The position numbers were made by a program, and so were the translations under genes. A stretch of 39,540 nt of DNA from Zygnema cylindricum (Eukaryota; Streptophyta; Zygnematophyceae; Zygnematales; Zygnemataceae). The stretch covers positions 46,828 to 86,367 of the forward strand of contig JBBHKE010000203.1 in NCBI GenBank assembly GCA_037447655.1, written 5' to 3'. The notes beneath the pieces are model-generated. The model was not told the DNA's origin. It made no database searches and saw only the letters and a list, made by a program, of their open reading frames with translations. This document shows, one piece after another, positions 1 through 10,463 of this stretch (its first letter is position 1; each line of letters opens with the position of its first letter).

Positions 1-60
1 GGGGGTGGACAGTGGAGTGGGAGGGGGAGGGGCAGAAGAGGGAGAGTCGCGGACGACTAG

Positions 61-2359
61 AGAGGAAACGCCATCTCCGCCACGGCCTCGGAGGTCCTGG
101 CGGGCCGCGAGCGCGTGGTGACTCTCCTTCTGATGCGGCTGGCGGAGTGGCTCATGGCGGGCCTCATGCACTACTCCGGCTTCTGGGACCAGATGGAACA
201 GGCCGACTACGCGCTGGGGCCCACGGGCCTGCAGCAGGTGGGAGGGGGAGGGGGAGGGAGAGGAGGGGAGAAGGAGAGATCAGCAGGCGCTGAGAGGGAG
301 AAGACGGGGAGGGGGAGGGTGAGGTGACAGGAGGGGGAGTGGAGGGAGAGGGAGAGGGGGGGGAGGAGAGATGAGCAGGCGTTGAGAGGGAGAAGACGGG
401 GAGGGGGAGGGTGAGGTGGAGGGAGTGGGCAAAAGGAGAGAGGGGAAGAGAAGAATGGGAGAGTTTTTTTTGAGAGTTTTTTCCTCTTCGGCCCTCCCCC
501 CCTACCTCCAGCGCTCTCTCCCTTCTTTTGTCCCTTCTCCTCCTTTTTCCTGTCACAACTGCTGTCTCTCTGGGGCAAGCTGCAACTGGACTTCTCCCTT
601 CTCTCCCTCTCACCCACTCACCACTTTCTACCTCTCCTGGCCAGCTGAACATGTCCTTTCTCTCCCTCTCTCTCACACACAGATTTATGTTAGAATAGAA
701 GACACGACGGCGCAAAATAGAGTAAGAATAAAAGGACAGAAAAGTCTGTTGATTGAAACTGTAAATTAAGAAGAGACTAAACAGAGTTCAAATAGAAAAC
801 AGAAAAGCATCCGAGACCGACCTCTCAGATCCTAAAAGGAACTTTTTAATCACTGAAGGGAACTTTTTTTTTTTTTTTTCTAGTCAAGATTTATAGACAG
901 ATCTTTGACCCGATTCTAAACATACTCAAGGTACGTAGGAGAAAGTTGACTACGAGAAATAAATCAAACTGAAAATACCGAAATCCTAGATACTGAAACA
1001 GGCTACAGAGTTTTGGATTTCAGTATTCTAATACATAGCTAGAACTCTAACAAGGGATAGGTTCTATCAAAGGCTGTAAATCCAACACCTTCCGTCTCTC
1101 CTGGTCCAGCTGGTTCGAGACACGTCCTCCTCTCCCTCTCTCCCTCTCCCTCTCTCTCTCACACTCTCTCACCCGCTCACCACCACCTCTCTCTCCTGGT
1201 CCAGCTGGTTCGAGACACGTTCTTCCTCTCCCTCTCTCCCTCTCTTTCTCACTCTCACTGCTCGTCACCTTCTCTTCCTCTTGGTCCAGCTGGTTCTGGA
1301 CATGTACTTTGTGATGCAGATTGCGGCCAATGGGAAGTTCACGTCGCGTGCCATGAGGAAGGTGGCGCTGGACAGCATGGCTCGGGCCATCACCATGTAT
1401 AAGGAACAGACGGGGGACGACCCTTCCAGGTGACCTTTTTTTTTTTACTTTCCGGGATCGTTTATTTTCCACATCAATAACGGTGTTTGGATTTTCGAGG
1501 TTGTTGTGATTTCAGAGGAGGCAGCGTTATTAGTGTGGGTTTCGAGAGGGGAGGATGCTTTCTGGTGTTGGTCTTTAAGATTTGGTGGGAATGTGCCACA
1601 CTGTTTAGGGTGTTTTGGTTTGAGGGAGATACGTGTAAAAGGGTGTGTTCTGTAGGGTTTTTTAAGGGACAGGACGATATTACAATTTAACGGGATTAGT
1701 TGGGAGTAATCTATACTAATTAGGGTGGTAGGTTTTTGTAGGACTGGGGAGGATAGTGCCGTGGTATGGGAATTGCTTGGAACAAATCACACTATATAGG
1801 GTGTTCTGGTGTTTGAATTATTGGCAATTTAAAAAACCTAGTTGGTTTCACAGCAATCTGGGAACAATGACCGAGATAGGATGTGCCCATGTTCCTCAAA
1901 GGTGTACTATCATAAATTTCAGTAGGTTTTGAAGTAAATCGATGTCCTCTTTCTCCTCTTTATGATAGTATTTTGATGGACAGCTGACCTGATTAGTGCA
2001 AATTTGGTGATCCATCTTTGAAAACCTATTAAGTGTAGTTTCTCAAACCTAATAAAATGGGACAGTTTTAGAAAAAAAATCCTAGCATACACAATATCTC
2101 CAACGTCGATGTTTTAACTCTATTTTTTGATGTAAGTCATTTTTACTCTCCTTCTAAAGCATTATCTTCTTGTTTCCTTCTTTTTTCTTCATTTTAAACC
2201 TGTAATCGACGCAGATTGCTACAAAGTGATGCTTGGTTCCAAGCGAGGTGTCAAGAAGCCATCAATAGTTTACTCGGATTACCGGATGAGGAAGGATTCG
2301 ACGAACAAGGGAGCTCGGAAGGGAGCGAGGGTGGTTACTACGAGGAGCAATATGAATAA
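61..2359 (+). CDS. EXO84: EXO84 exocyst subunit paralogue, last three exons (5' part outside window)
   Basis: Encodes the C-terminal end of an EXO84 subunit of the exocyst, which tethers secretory vesicles to the plasma membrane. Proposed exons are 61-237, 1290-1429 and 2215-2359, ending in TAA. The first reads ...SEVLAGRERVVTLLLMRL...GPTGLQQ, the second LVLDMYFVMQIAANGKF..., the third LLQSDAWFQARCQEAINSLL followed by an acidic Gly/Ser/Glu/Tyr tail. The GRER, GPxGLQQ, LDM and xAWF blocks are typical of plant EXO84 C-termini and align with the EXO84 gene at 10464-17571. The introns fall at the same places with the same phases (0 after GLQQ, 2 before the last exon). The exons are GC-rich, unlike the other copy. 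An in-frame TAG at 58-60 means the first visible exon cannot extend left. Its acceptor region is purine-rich, which is odd, so that boundary is the least certain. Expression or decay cannot be judged without the 5' part. Confidence 0.82.
238..426 (+). repeat. GA-rich tandem repeat in EXO84 paralogue intron
   Basis: Purine-rich sequence directly after the 5' splice site. Two copies of about 53 bp lie at 274-326 and 366-418, spaced 92 bp. Each runs GAGAGATCAGCAGGCG-like then GAGAAGACGGGGAGGGGGAG-like. The opposite strand yields long Pro/Ser/Leu-rich open frames, which are composition artefacts rather than genes. Confidence 0.8.
611..1305 (+). repeat. Repeated copies of a 3' splice-site module inside the intron
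   Basis: The acceptor of the exon at 1290 sits in the context CTTGGTCCAG|CTGGTTCTGG. Near-copies occur upstream: CTCCTGGTCCAG|CTGGTTCG ending its AG at 1109, the same again at 1204, and a weaker CTCCTGGCCAG|CTGAACATG at 644. Each is followed by CT-rich sequence. The last three are 95 and 85 bp apart, so they look like tandem duplications of the intron end plus the exon start. Only the 1289 acceptor keeps the conserved LDMYF reading frame. Confidence 0.75.
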
Positions 2360-4640
2360 ATGTACGAGAAATCTAGAAGAAATAGCTCCTTCGATGTTTT
2401 GTTTGATTTGGTTTTGTTTTGTTTGGGACATATAACGAGGTTAGCGTTCGAGAGGTTAGCATTAGAGAGGTTAGTCTACTGTTAATCAACTTGTTAAGGT
2501 CAGTTTTATGTTTATAATTCAAACTCATCTCAGTAAATGTTTATGTGGTGTAGATTTGTATATGCCAAATTTGAATTAATGTTTAAGATAATTGTAAGAT
2601 GCAAAATCTATATGTAGGCGTGCTTGATTTGGGTCTTAAACAGGTAATGTTTCAAATCCATACAAGACTTGATAATTGTTTGAGAGTACACCAATCGTTA
2701 TAAGAGTTAATAACACTAATTCGGTCGCGACTTTTTTTTGCCAAAAATCACATGTTAACAACGCTATTTAGTGAAGTGGACTAATATCGGCCATGTCTCC
2801 TTGCAGTAAATCAGTACCATATATTGTAATTTCAAACTAACATTAATAAATCCTTAACACTTATAATGATGGGCGGTGTAGTAATCCAGAAATTTAGATT
2901 GAGTCGCCGACTACGCATACACCAAAGAAATCTCTGTGCAAGGCTCTGTTCGAGTGTGTATTCTCCCTACTAAACACTTTTTTATTTGTTTTATGGTTTT
3001 TACTCGTTGAGCTGTTCAGGGAATGGGTCCCTTAACGCGATTACAGAACTCCTAAGTGTGGGTGGTCATGTGATGGCGAATGGTAGCAGTTTACCGAGCC
3101 TGAGGTCAGGAACAGGATTGTTGCAAAGAAAGGACGTATGTGTATCCGAGGAGAAATAGACCTAGGCTAAAACAGTCGAGATCCTGAAAACAATGTAAGA
3201 GATTATTGTGGTTCTTAACAACTGTGAAAGGTGAACCAATTTAATTATGTAGCAAGACAGCTCCCTGGGGCTCCCCAGTATCAGGTCTTGTTGCCTTTTT
3301 TTGCTCCCGTTGTTACTGCCTTTTTCGACTATGTGTAAGTAAATGGGACTTGGAGTTGTGTATTTGTGGTCGAATTTAAAATCATGTAATTGAGATTGTG
3401 GTAAAAGCGCCAGAAATTTGTTTAATGATAGCAAAACCTTATAAAAGGGAATCTGTTATTGTGACTGCAACAAAAAAATTGTACAAACGTGACTAAGATT
3501 CTGGTAATTGTGGCAATAAGTTGATCAGACTTGAGAGTACTTAAGTGCATTAGGGAATTCAATAAAATTTATGTATACGGGAAAACGCCAAAAACACAAG
3601 GCTCCAAAAGAAATTGCGTTGAAACATCATCTAACGTGGTGTTTTGTGTTGAAACGCTTAAACGACACGGCAAACCAGGATGACAAAGTCAAAAATGACA
3701 ATTGACGCTAGAAACATTGACGGCTGGGGTCCAGTCGGCGTCGGGCTGTTAGTGTTACCGAATGTCAGTCTTTAGACTTCAGAATTTGGCACAAAGTCAT
3801 GACGTGACAATATGACGTGGCTCACATTTCGACGCTGGCAACGTCCCAGTTACGGTGAAATATTCTGTTAGGTTACGGCACGAATCTGTCACGTGTCGCA
3901 TGCGATTCGAGGTCCATTCGATGGACGGGGACTGCTCGGTTGGTTTTCCATTGGAACCATACGGTGTCCAGATGCAAAAAGTTAACGAATCCGAAATAAG
4001 AGTGAAGCGCCTGTGTTGCTTCTACGCCGTGGAATCGAGAAGTTTGCGCCAATGGAAAGTGAGTGTGTACATCAGGACAAAATATCGATGTGGTCCCCAC
4101 ATGTTTGACGTTACCACAGCACCAAAAAAAGGTTGAGATTTCGCAAAAAAAAAAAAAAAAACGGAAAAAAAAACTCCAAGCAAATCAAGGCTATTGTTCT
4201 AAAAAATTGACAGTCGTTAGGTACTCCTAAGCATGTACTCGTGGTTGCTCTTGGTTTGTTGTCAACTGTTCTAATGGAAAGACTCGTTTATCTTCTCCAC
4301 CGAAAGCTGTCCGTTTCCATGAAAAATGACCTAAATAACCGGGAAAAGGTACCTAAAGACCATTTCATTGCTTGACATTGTTTTTTGCTTTAGCTGTTTC
4401 AGATGGATATCTGTTTGTTTTGCGCTCGCAAACGGTGAACGGAACTGTGAGCTTTGCCGGATCACTACTTGCTACCTGGCACCGATTGCAGTCTTTGAAG
4501 GCAAGAGAGTCTCTATCTCGGGGATAACTATCAGACGAAATGCCGATGACACGATGCACACTCACACAGAATAAACAGCTTCTCAATAACAATTTCCTTT
4601 AATCATGTGTGCTCAGATGGATTCAAACTATCAACATTCC
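2360..4640. other. Intergenic region, no gene recognised
   Basis: AT-rich 3' flank of the EXO84 paralogue. The open frames here are short and resemble nothing I recognise. A 93-codon frame at 3855-4136 begins with GTG and has no family signature. Between about 3690 and 3830 there are several TGACG pentamers, one as TGACGTGGC, which resemble bZIP binding sites. No transcript can be assigned to them. Homopolymer A runs lie near 4145-4170. Confidence 0.5.
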
Positions 4641-5470
4641 AATCTCCTCTATTTCGTCTTTTCCTCCTGCACTACGCGACAACTCCTACTTCCCGTAGCC
4701 ATGTACCTCCAGATCTCTATTTCGTCTTTTCGTCCTGCACTACGCGACAGCTCCTACTTCTCGTAGCCATGTACCTCCACATCTCCTCTATTTCGTCTTT
4801 TCCTCTTACACTACGCGACAGCTCCTACTTCCTATAGCCATGTACCTCCGGATCTCCTCTATTTCGTCTTTTCCTCCTGCACTACCCGAAAGCTCCTACT
4901 TCCCGTAGCCATGTACCTTCGGATCTCCTCTATTTCCTCTTTTCCTCCTATACTACGCGACACAGCTCCTACTCCCCATAGCCATGTACCTCCAGATCTC
5001 CTCTATTTCGTCTTTTCCTCCTACACTATGCGACAGCTCCTACTCCTTGTAGCCATGTACCTCCGGATCTCCTCTATTTCGTCTTTTCCTCCTGCACTAT
5101 GTACCTCCGGATCTCCTCTATTTCGTCTTTTCCTCCTGCACTATGCGACAGCTCCTACTTCCCATAGCCATGTACCTCCGGATCTCCTCTATTTCGTCTT
5201 TTCCTCCTGCACTACGCGACAGCTCCTACTCCCCGTAGCCATGTACCTCCGGATCTCCTCTATTTCGTCTTTTCCTCCTGCACTATGCGACAGCTCCTAC
5301 TCCCTGTAGCCATGTACCTCCGGATCTCCTCTATTTCGTCTTTTCCTCCTGCACTATGCGACAGCTCCTACTCCCCGTAGCCATGTTCCTCCGGATCTCC
5401 TATATTTCGTCTCTTCCTCCTGCACTACGCGACAGCTCCTACTTCCTGTAGCCATGTACCTCCGGATCTG
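4641..5470 (+). repeat. 71-bp minisatellite, about 11-12 units
   Basis: A repeated unit contains the phrases CATGTACCTCCGGATCTCCT, CTATTTCGTCTTTTCCTCCT, GCACTACGCGACAGCTCCTA and CTTCCCGTAGC. Successive CATGTACC phrases are nearly always 71 bp apart. Exceptions are one 68-bp unit, one 73-bp unit and one internally deleted 44-bp unit near 5055-5099. Units differ by a few substitutions. The array ends abruptly at about 5470, where sequence leading into the LINE begins. A 132-codon open frame at 4911-5309 arises from the repeat and is not a credible gene. Confidence 0.92.
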
Positions 5471-5614
5471 GCCCGCGGCCGCTGCCAACGACACGCACAT
5501 CGGCGAAACCACAGGTGTGACCCCCCTTGGTCATCGCTAGCTCCCCCGCCCTCCCCTTGAAACGCTTGATTCCCCATCCCCCCATATAGCGAGTTCCAAA
5601 AATCATACGCACAA

Positions 5615-5617
5615 ACG

Positions 5618-5668
<51 letters not shown>
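5615..5668. repeat. Alternating (CG)n(CA)n microsatellite
   Basis: About 54 bp of uninterrupted purine-pyrimidine alternation: a short CG run, then a long CA run ending ACACATAC. It lies between the minisatellite and the LINE coding region. Such tracts are prone to form Z-DNA. The Cys/Val open frames on the minus strand here are artefacts of the repeat. Confidence 0.93.
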
Positions 5669-5669
<1 letters not shown>

Positions 5670-5699
5670 ATCACTTAAAAAAAAAAAAATACATACATT

Positions 5700-8600
5700 T
5701 CTTTACCCCCACTCTTTTCAACAAACTTTATGTTATATTCTGGCCCACTACCAATTTCCCCATCCATCCCACATGGTTCCTTTTCCTCTCCCACGCTTTC
5801 ACTTCCTCTCACCCTCCCAATTCCCATGGCTTCTTTGACTTATTGACCATGTCCGGAAGCCCTTCTTATTCCCTTCTCCCTCCCCCACCTCCACCCAAAC
5901 CTCGTAAATCTTCTAGGCCGTTAGAATGTCCTGGGTGTCACAACCTCTTTACCGCTGGGGCCGGTATTTCCCTTCATACACAGAGTTGTTGACCTTGTAT
6001 AACCTTGGGTGGTCCTTTGTCTATCACCTCTCCTCAATCGTCGTCGACCACACTCCCGTCCAACCCCATTGATGAGGATTGGAATTTCGTCCGTGACTTG
6101 GATGTTTTGGGGGCTTACGATTTGGGAGCCCCCCGCCCGCGATTGTACACCCGTATTCCTATGGTCGTCAAGACAATAGTACAAGATGCCCTCCACCTCC
6201 CCTTGTCCCACATTTATTCAAACCCGACGGACATTGCTCCTTTGCACCTTCTTCTTCTTATGTTGTCTCTCTGGGTGCTAGTCCTTCCAGGTCGTGGAGG
6301 GGGCAGTGGGGCTAGAGAAACTATGGCCCGTTGTCGCTGATTCCTTCGTGGTGACTGGAAGGCCCTCCATGCCGAGCATGAGGATCGCGTATCGAGCACC
6401 TCTTTCATACCATGTCGGCCACCTAGGCCATTAGATGTCCCGACCTCTTATCGTCGAGCAATTCACTTAGGGATTGTTGGTGAGCTTTCTCGAGCGGTTC
6501 GGGCCCTACAGCCATTCACCCCTGCCCCCGGATCTTCTTCCACTATTGAGGTTCTTCGAGCTCTCCACCCCCCTGTCGCTTCCCCTTTACCCCCTTCTAG
6601 CCACGCCTTTGAGCCTTCTGAGAGTGTTACTTTGGATCTGGAGGTTTTCATTAAGGCTCTTAGCTCTTCTCCTCACCTTTCAGCGGGGGGCCCCTCGGGC
6701 ACTGTGTATGAGTTGTTTCGCGATGTTTTGCCCCCTGAATCGGGTGCCCGTGGGTTCGTTGTGTTTTTTCGAGTATGTTCCCTTATTGCTAGAGGGGATG
6801 TCCCCCCTCGGATTTATGATCTTCTCACAGCGCCCGGCCTTGTGGCAGTCGCCAAACCTAATGGTGGGATCCGCCCTATCGCCATGGGAGAGGTTTTATA
6901 TAGATAGGTGGCTCGTGCGATATGTCGCCAACTCCAACCAGCTTTCCATGATTATATTTCTCCTCATTAGTTTGGAGTGGCCACGAGAGGGGGTTGTGAG
7001 GCCGTGGTCCACGAGATTTGGGCTTTGTTGGATGTACATCCGGATTGGTTGGTCCCTCCGGTCGACGTTTCCAATGCCTTTAATACGGTGTATCGAAACG
7101 TTATTTTTTCAGAGCTTATGGCGGCTCCATCTCTGATTGTCCAATTATTCCCCTTTGTGAGTGCTTTCTATTCTTTGACAAGCAACCTTTCCTTCTCGGC
7201 CGATGGTGATCTCATTCCTCTCTCCTCTACTACTGGCACTAGCCAAGGCGACCCTCTCGGCGGACCTTTGTTCGCCCTCGCCCATTACCGGGCCCTTCGT
7301 GCCTCCGCGGCCGCCTTCCCTTCTTGCCTTTTCCCTTCGGTCGCAGATGATACGCACATGATTGAGCCCAAAGAACAAGTCGTGTTGGCATATGTTTTTT
7401 TCAAGGAACGTTTAGCCGAACTCTACCTTTCAGTCCTGCCGTCGAAGTGTGTTATTTGGTTTCCTCATGATATTCCACTTTCGTTTACTCCCCCTCCTGG
7501 TTTTCAAACCCCTTCTCCCTCCGATGGCATTCGGGTGATTGGTTGCCCCCTCGGTTCGGTTACTTTCGTGACCCAATTCCTTCATGATGCTTTACAGACA
7601 GATCTGGCCCAAATGGACGATCTTCCTCGCCTTCCCGATCCCCAAGTTGCCTTTGCTATGTTAACCAAGTGTTTTCCCCACCGCCCTTCTTACCTTACTC
7701 GTACCTCCTCTCCCACTCCGACATTTATCTCGTCTCTCTCGGCTTTTGACGATCGGCTCATGGACGTCCTCCACACTCTGTTAGGTCGTGGGGCATTTGA
7801 TCGCGAGTTTGGGCCATCAGCCCGCATTCAGGCATCCCTCCCTGTCTCTTTTGGGGGGCTGGGTCTATTATCCACTGCTCGTGTTGCTCCCGTTGCCTAT
7901 TTAAGAAGTTGGTGTCTTATTGCCTCACTCTTGTTTCCCGTTTCTTAGCTGGGGACACCCCCGTTCTAGCTAGTGTTATCCCCCGCGTTTCAGACGGTGT
8001 GTTCACCTTCCAACGATCTCTATTGGACGCATCACGTTCTCTTCCTCCCTATGCCCTGATGGATGTGCCTGTTTTCTCCACCATTGTTACATAATCTGTT
8101 AAGAGTGTTCAAGAATCGAATTCTGGTCGGGTAGTCGCCGCCATTAAATCCGACTTTCTTAAGGCGCTTCCCTCTGATTCTTTGCGTGCCCGTCTTCTCT
8201 CTTGTGGTGGACCTAGTTTTGGGTCTTGGCTTTTCGCCACACCTATTTTGGCCACTCTGCGATTTTCACCTGCTCAATCCACCACCGCCCTCTGATTTCG
8301 CCTTGGCCTCCCGCATCCTCTTTTACTTGGCTCTCTTGTTTGTGCATGTGGTCGTGTCTTGGGACCCGATGGTGTCCATTTGCTTCGTTGCTCCCATGGG
8401 GGAGATTTGATCCAGGCGCATGACACTATTTGTGACACCATTGCGACTATCGCTTCGGAAGGGGGATTTTCTGTGCGTGGAGAGGTTTCTCATATCATTC
8501 TCTCGCGTCGGATCGATGTTGTTTTGCTTGATGGTGCCCGTCGCATCTTCGGTGATATTGTTTAGGCAAACCCTACTTTAGCTACAGTTGTTGGTCAGGC

Positions 8601-9200
8601 GGCTCGACATACTGGGGTGGCAGCTCGTGATGCCGCTAAGCCGAAGGAGCGTGATTATGCCCACCGGGACCCTATGGATGACTTTATTCCGATGGCGGTC
8701 GAGATCTTTGGTTGTTTGGGTGTTGCACTGGTCGAGTTTCTCCGTACTTGTGCTCGACGTGCTTTCGAGCGCTGAGGACCTGGACGCCCTTCTCTTTCGG
8801 TCCTTACTTCTTTTTATCGTCAACGTTTATCGGTGGCTTTATTGCGAGTGCAGGCTTCTATTATCCTTCGATCGGCGGTTGGGGTTATGGATCGTCGCCG
8901 TCTTTCGGAACTCCCTCAACGTGCTCCCCCAGGCTGGGGGGACATACGGGGTTGCTTTTTGTAGATATTTAGTTGATTTGGGGTTGGGGTTGTAGTTTTG
9001 GCTTTCTGAGTTGTCGTGCTTTTCATTTCGAGTTTGGGTGCTTTTATTTTCCTTGTTGAAAGTTTTTTTTTGTTTTTGTTTTTTTGTTTTTTTTGAGTTT
9101 CCATCGCTCTATTTGTTTTTTATTGTAGTTTTTCAGTTTTGGCCATGCTACCCTTTTGTACACTGGACTCAGATGGGTTACCATTGTGCTTTTTAATTTA
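5700..9200 (+). mobile_element. Decayed non-LTR retrotransposon (LINE) with RLE-type features
   Basis: One LINE copy. Its 3' limit near 9200 is set by similarity to the minus-strand copy: both end in a T-rich 3' UTR followed by GGACTCAGATGG, GTTTACCAT-like and GCTTTTTAAT. The 5' limit is unclear and lies between the minisatellite end (5470) and the first ATG at 5849. No LTRs, tRNA primer site or target-site duplication were seen. It occupies the gap between the two convergent EXO84 genes. Confidence 0.85.
5849..8979 (+). pseudogene. LINE polyprotein pseudogene: zinc finger, reverse transcriptase, Cys/His motif, endonuclease-like C-terminus
   Basis: From ATG 5849, the start of the protein reads MSGSPSYS..., a Pro-rich stretch, then CPGCHNLF...HTQSC, a C-x2-C-x12-H-x4-C finger. 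Further on come LVAVAKPNGGIRPIAMGE (RT fingers), PVDVSNAFNTV (palm A), GTSQGDPLGGPLFALA, and SVADDTH near 7340 (the catalytic Asp pair, with Val instead of the usual Phe/Tyr). The C-terminal part has C-x-C...HLLRC near 8350-8390, then RRIDVVLLDGARRIFGDIV and KERDYAHRD...FIPMAVEIFG, resembling a restriction-like endonuclease. Stops interrupt the frame near 5990, 6338, 6905, 6968, 7946, 8092, 8563 and 8774, and there are frameshifts, for example near 7930. This copy cannot make an intact protein. Motif reading is direct; the clade assignment is inference. Confidence 0.85.
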
Positions 9201-10463
9201 TCCTGCTTTTACTTCCATAATAAGGCTCGATTATTTCAGTACTCCTAAAAGGGGAGTTTATCGAGGCAATTTTGTGTTTCAAGAATGTGATGGTGGTAGG
9301 GGGAGAACATCAGCATTACCCATAGTTAAGAAGTGTGCCATTTTCAGCAACGATGACCCCAATCCACCACCTCAGTTGCGCTATGACATTCACATTTACT
9401 CTATTCTGTGTCCAGGAGGCAAAAAGAAGGCCAAGCCACAATTAGTGATAGTAGCGGTTTACAGGATTGATTCGGGGTCTAGTGTCCCATTAGTCACTTG
9501 CCTCCGACCACGAGAAATATCCGGAAGAATCAGCAAATCCTGAAACGCCCCATTTAAATAACTGTCACGTTACTCAACACAGTCTCGATATTTGGTGTTA
9601 AATTTCTAAACACTAACGACTTGGATTTGGAAACGAGCATATCAAAGCATCCCTTCTACAATCCACAATACCATACACGAGTACTCATCAAGCAGCCGGC
9701 TGGCTAATTTTCCAGCTTCATGCAGTAGTCCTAAAAAACTACTCGCAATCCGTTCTTAAAAACATTCAAAGAGCTCCCATGACACTTATGACTTTACCTA
9801 GCCGGAATTCTACTTCCCATCACGGCTCTACTGCTCCTAAGACTAAGAAAAAATTCCACGTAAAAACCCCATAGATCTCCCAAATCTTGCAGTAGTGTGG
9901 GTCCCGGATGGTTGTCATAAAGGTCCAGGGGAAACCTTTCAGGAAAAAGAAATAAAAATCTATGTCACCGATTTGATACTCTGAAGAAGACGAGGATGTT
10001 ATCCCGAAAAAGCATGTCCAAGTGGGAGTACCACATCCCAGATACAAATGGGTAACGGGTGACTATTAATATTGCGTATGATGATGGCGAAAAGCTTGGG
10101 ACCTACAACACTCTCTGAAGAATTAAGAGTTCCCAAGCCAGCAATTGCCAACCCGGTCCTACTTTGGAAGAAGGACAGAGGGCACGAGAAGCCAAAAAAG
10201 GCAATGAATAAAACCGGATAAACTGACATTTGTCGCTCTCTGATTACACCCTGATTGAATTCTATCAACACTTGCAAAGCATTCGAGCTGATCTCCGCCT
10301 ATTCTGTTAGCAAAAACTTGACAATATCAACTCTATGTCTATTTTCCTCCGATACACTAACCTGGTTTTCACAGGTATCCGTCGTCAGAGAAATGACGTG
10401 TGCTCCACTGACACCTATTTGCTAAAACATTACTTCATTACGTTATTATTATTACGTTTTTTG
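9201..10463. other. Region between the LINE and the EXO84 stop codon, no gene recognised
   Basis: It should include the 3' UTR of the minus-strand EXO84 gene next to 10463. Short open frames (for example 9139-9543 on plus and 9820-10277 on minus) show no domain I recognise. No clear poly(A) signal or terminator could be fixed by eye. Confidence 0.45.

Noticed and set aside
164-715. Long minus-strand open frame rich in Pro, Ser and Leu
   Set aside because: It is the reverse of the GA-rich intron repeat of the EXO84 paralogue; composition explains the lack of stops.
4911-5309. 132-codon open frame with repeated MYLRISSISSFPP-like phrases
   Set aside because: It lies wholly in the 71-bp minisatellite, and the unit length is not a multiple of three, so the frame shifts from unit to unit. 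No conserved start context or family match.
4641-5470. Possible CRISPR array because of regular spacing
   Set aside because: The whole 71-bp unit is repeated with no unique spacers, and the genome is eukaryotic. It is a minisatellite.
5425-5670. Cys/Val-rich open frames on the minus strand
   Set aside because: Direct translation of the CA/TG microsatellite.
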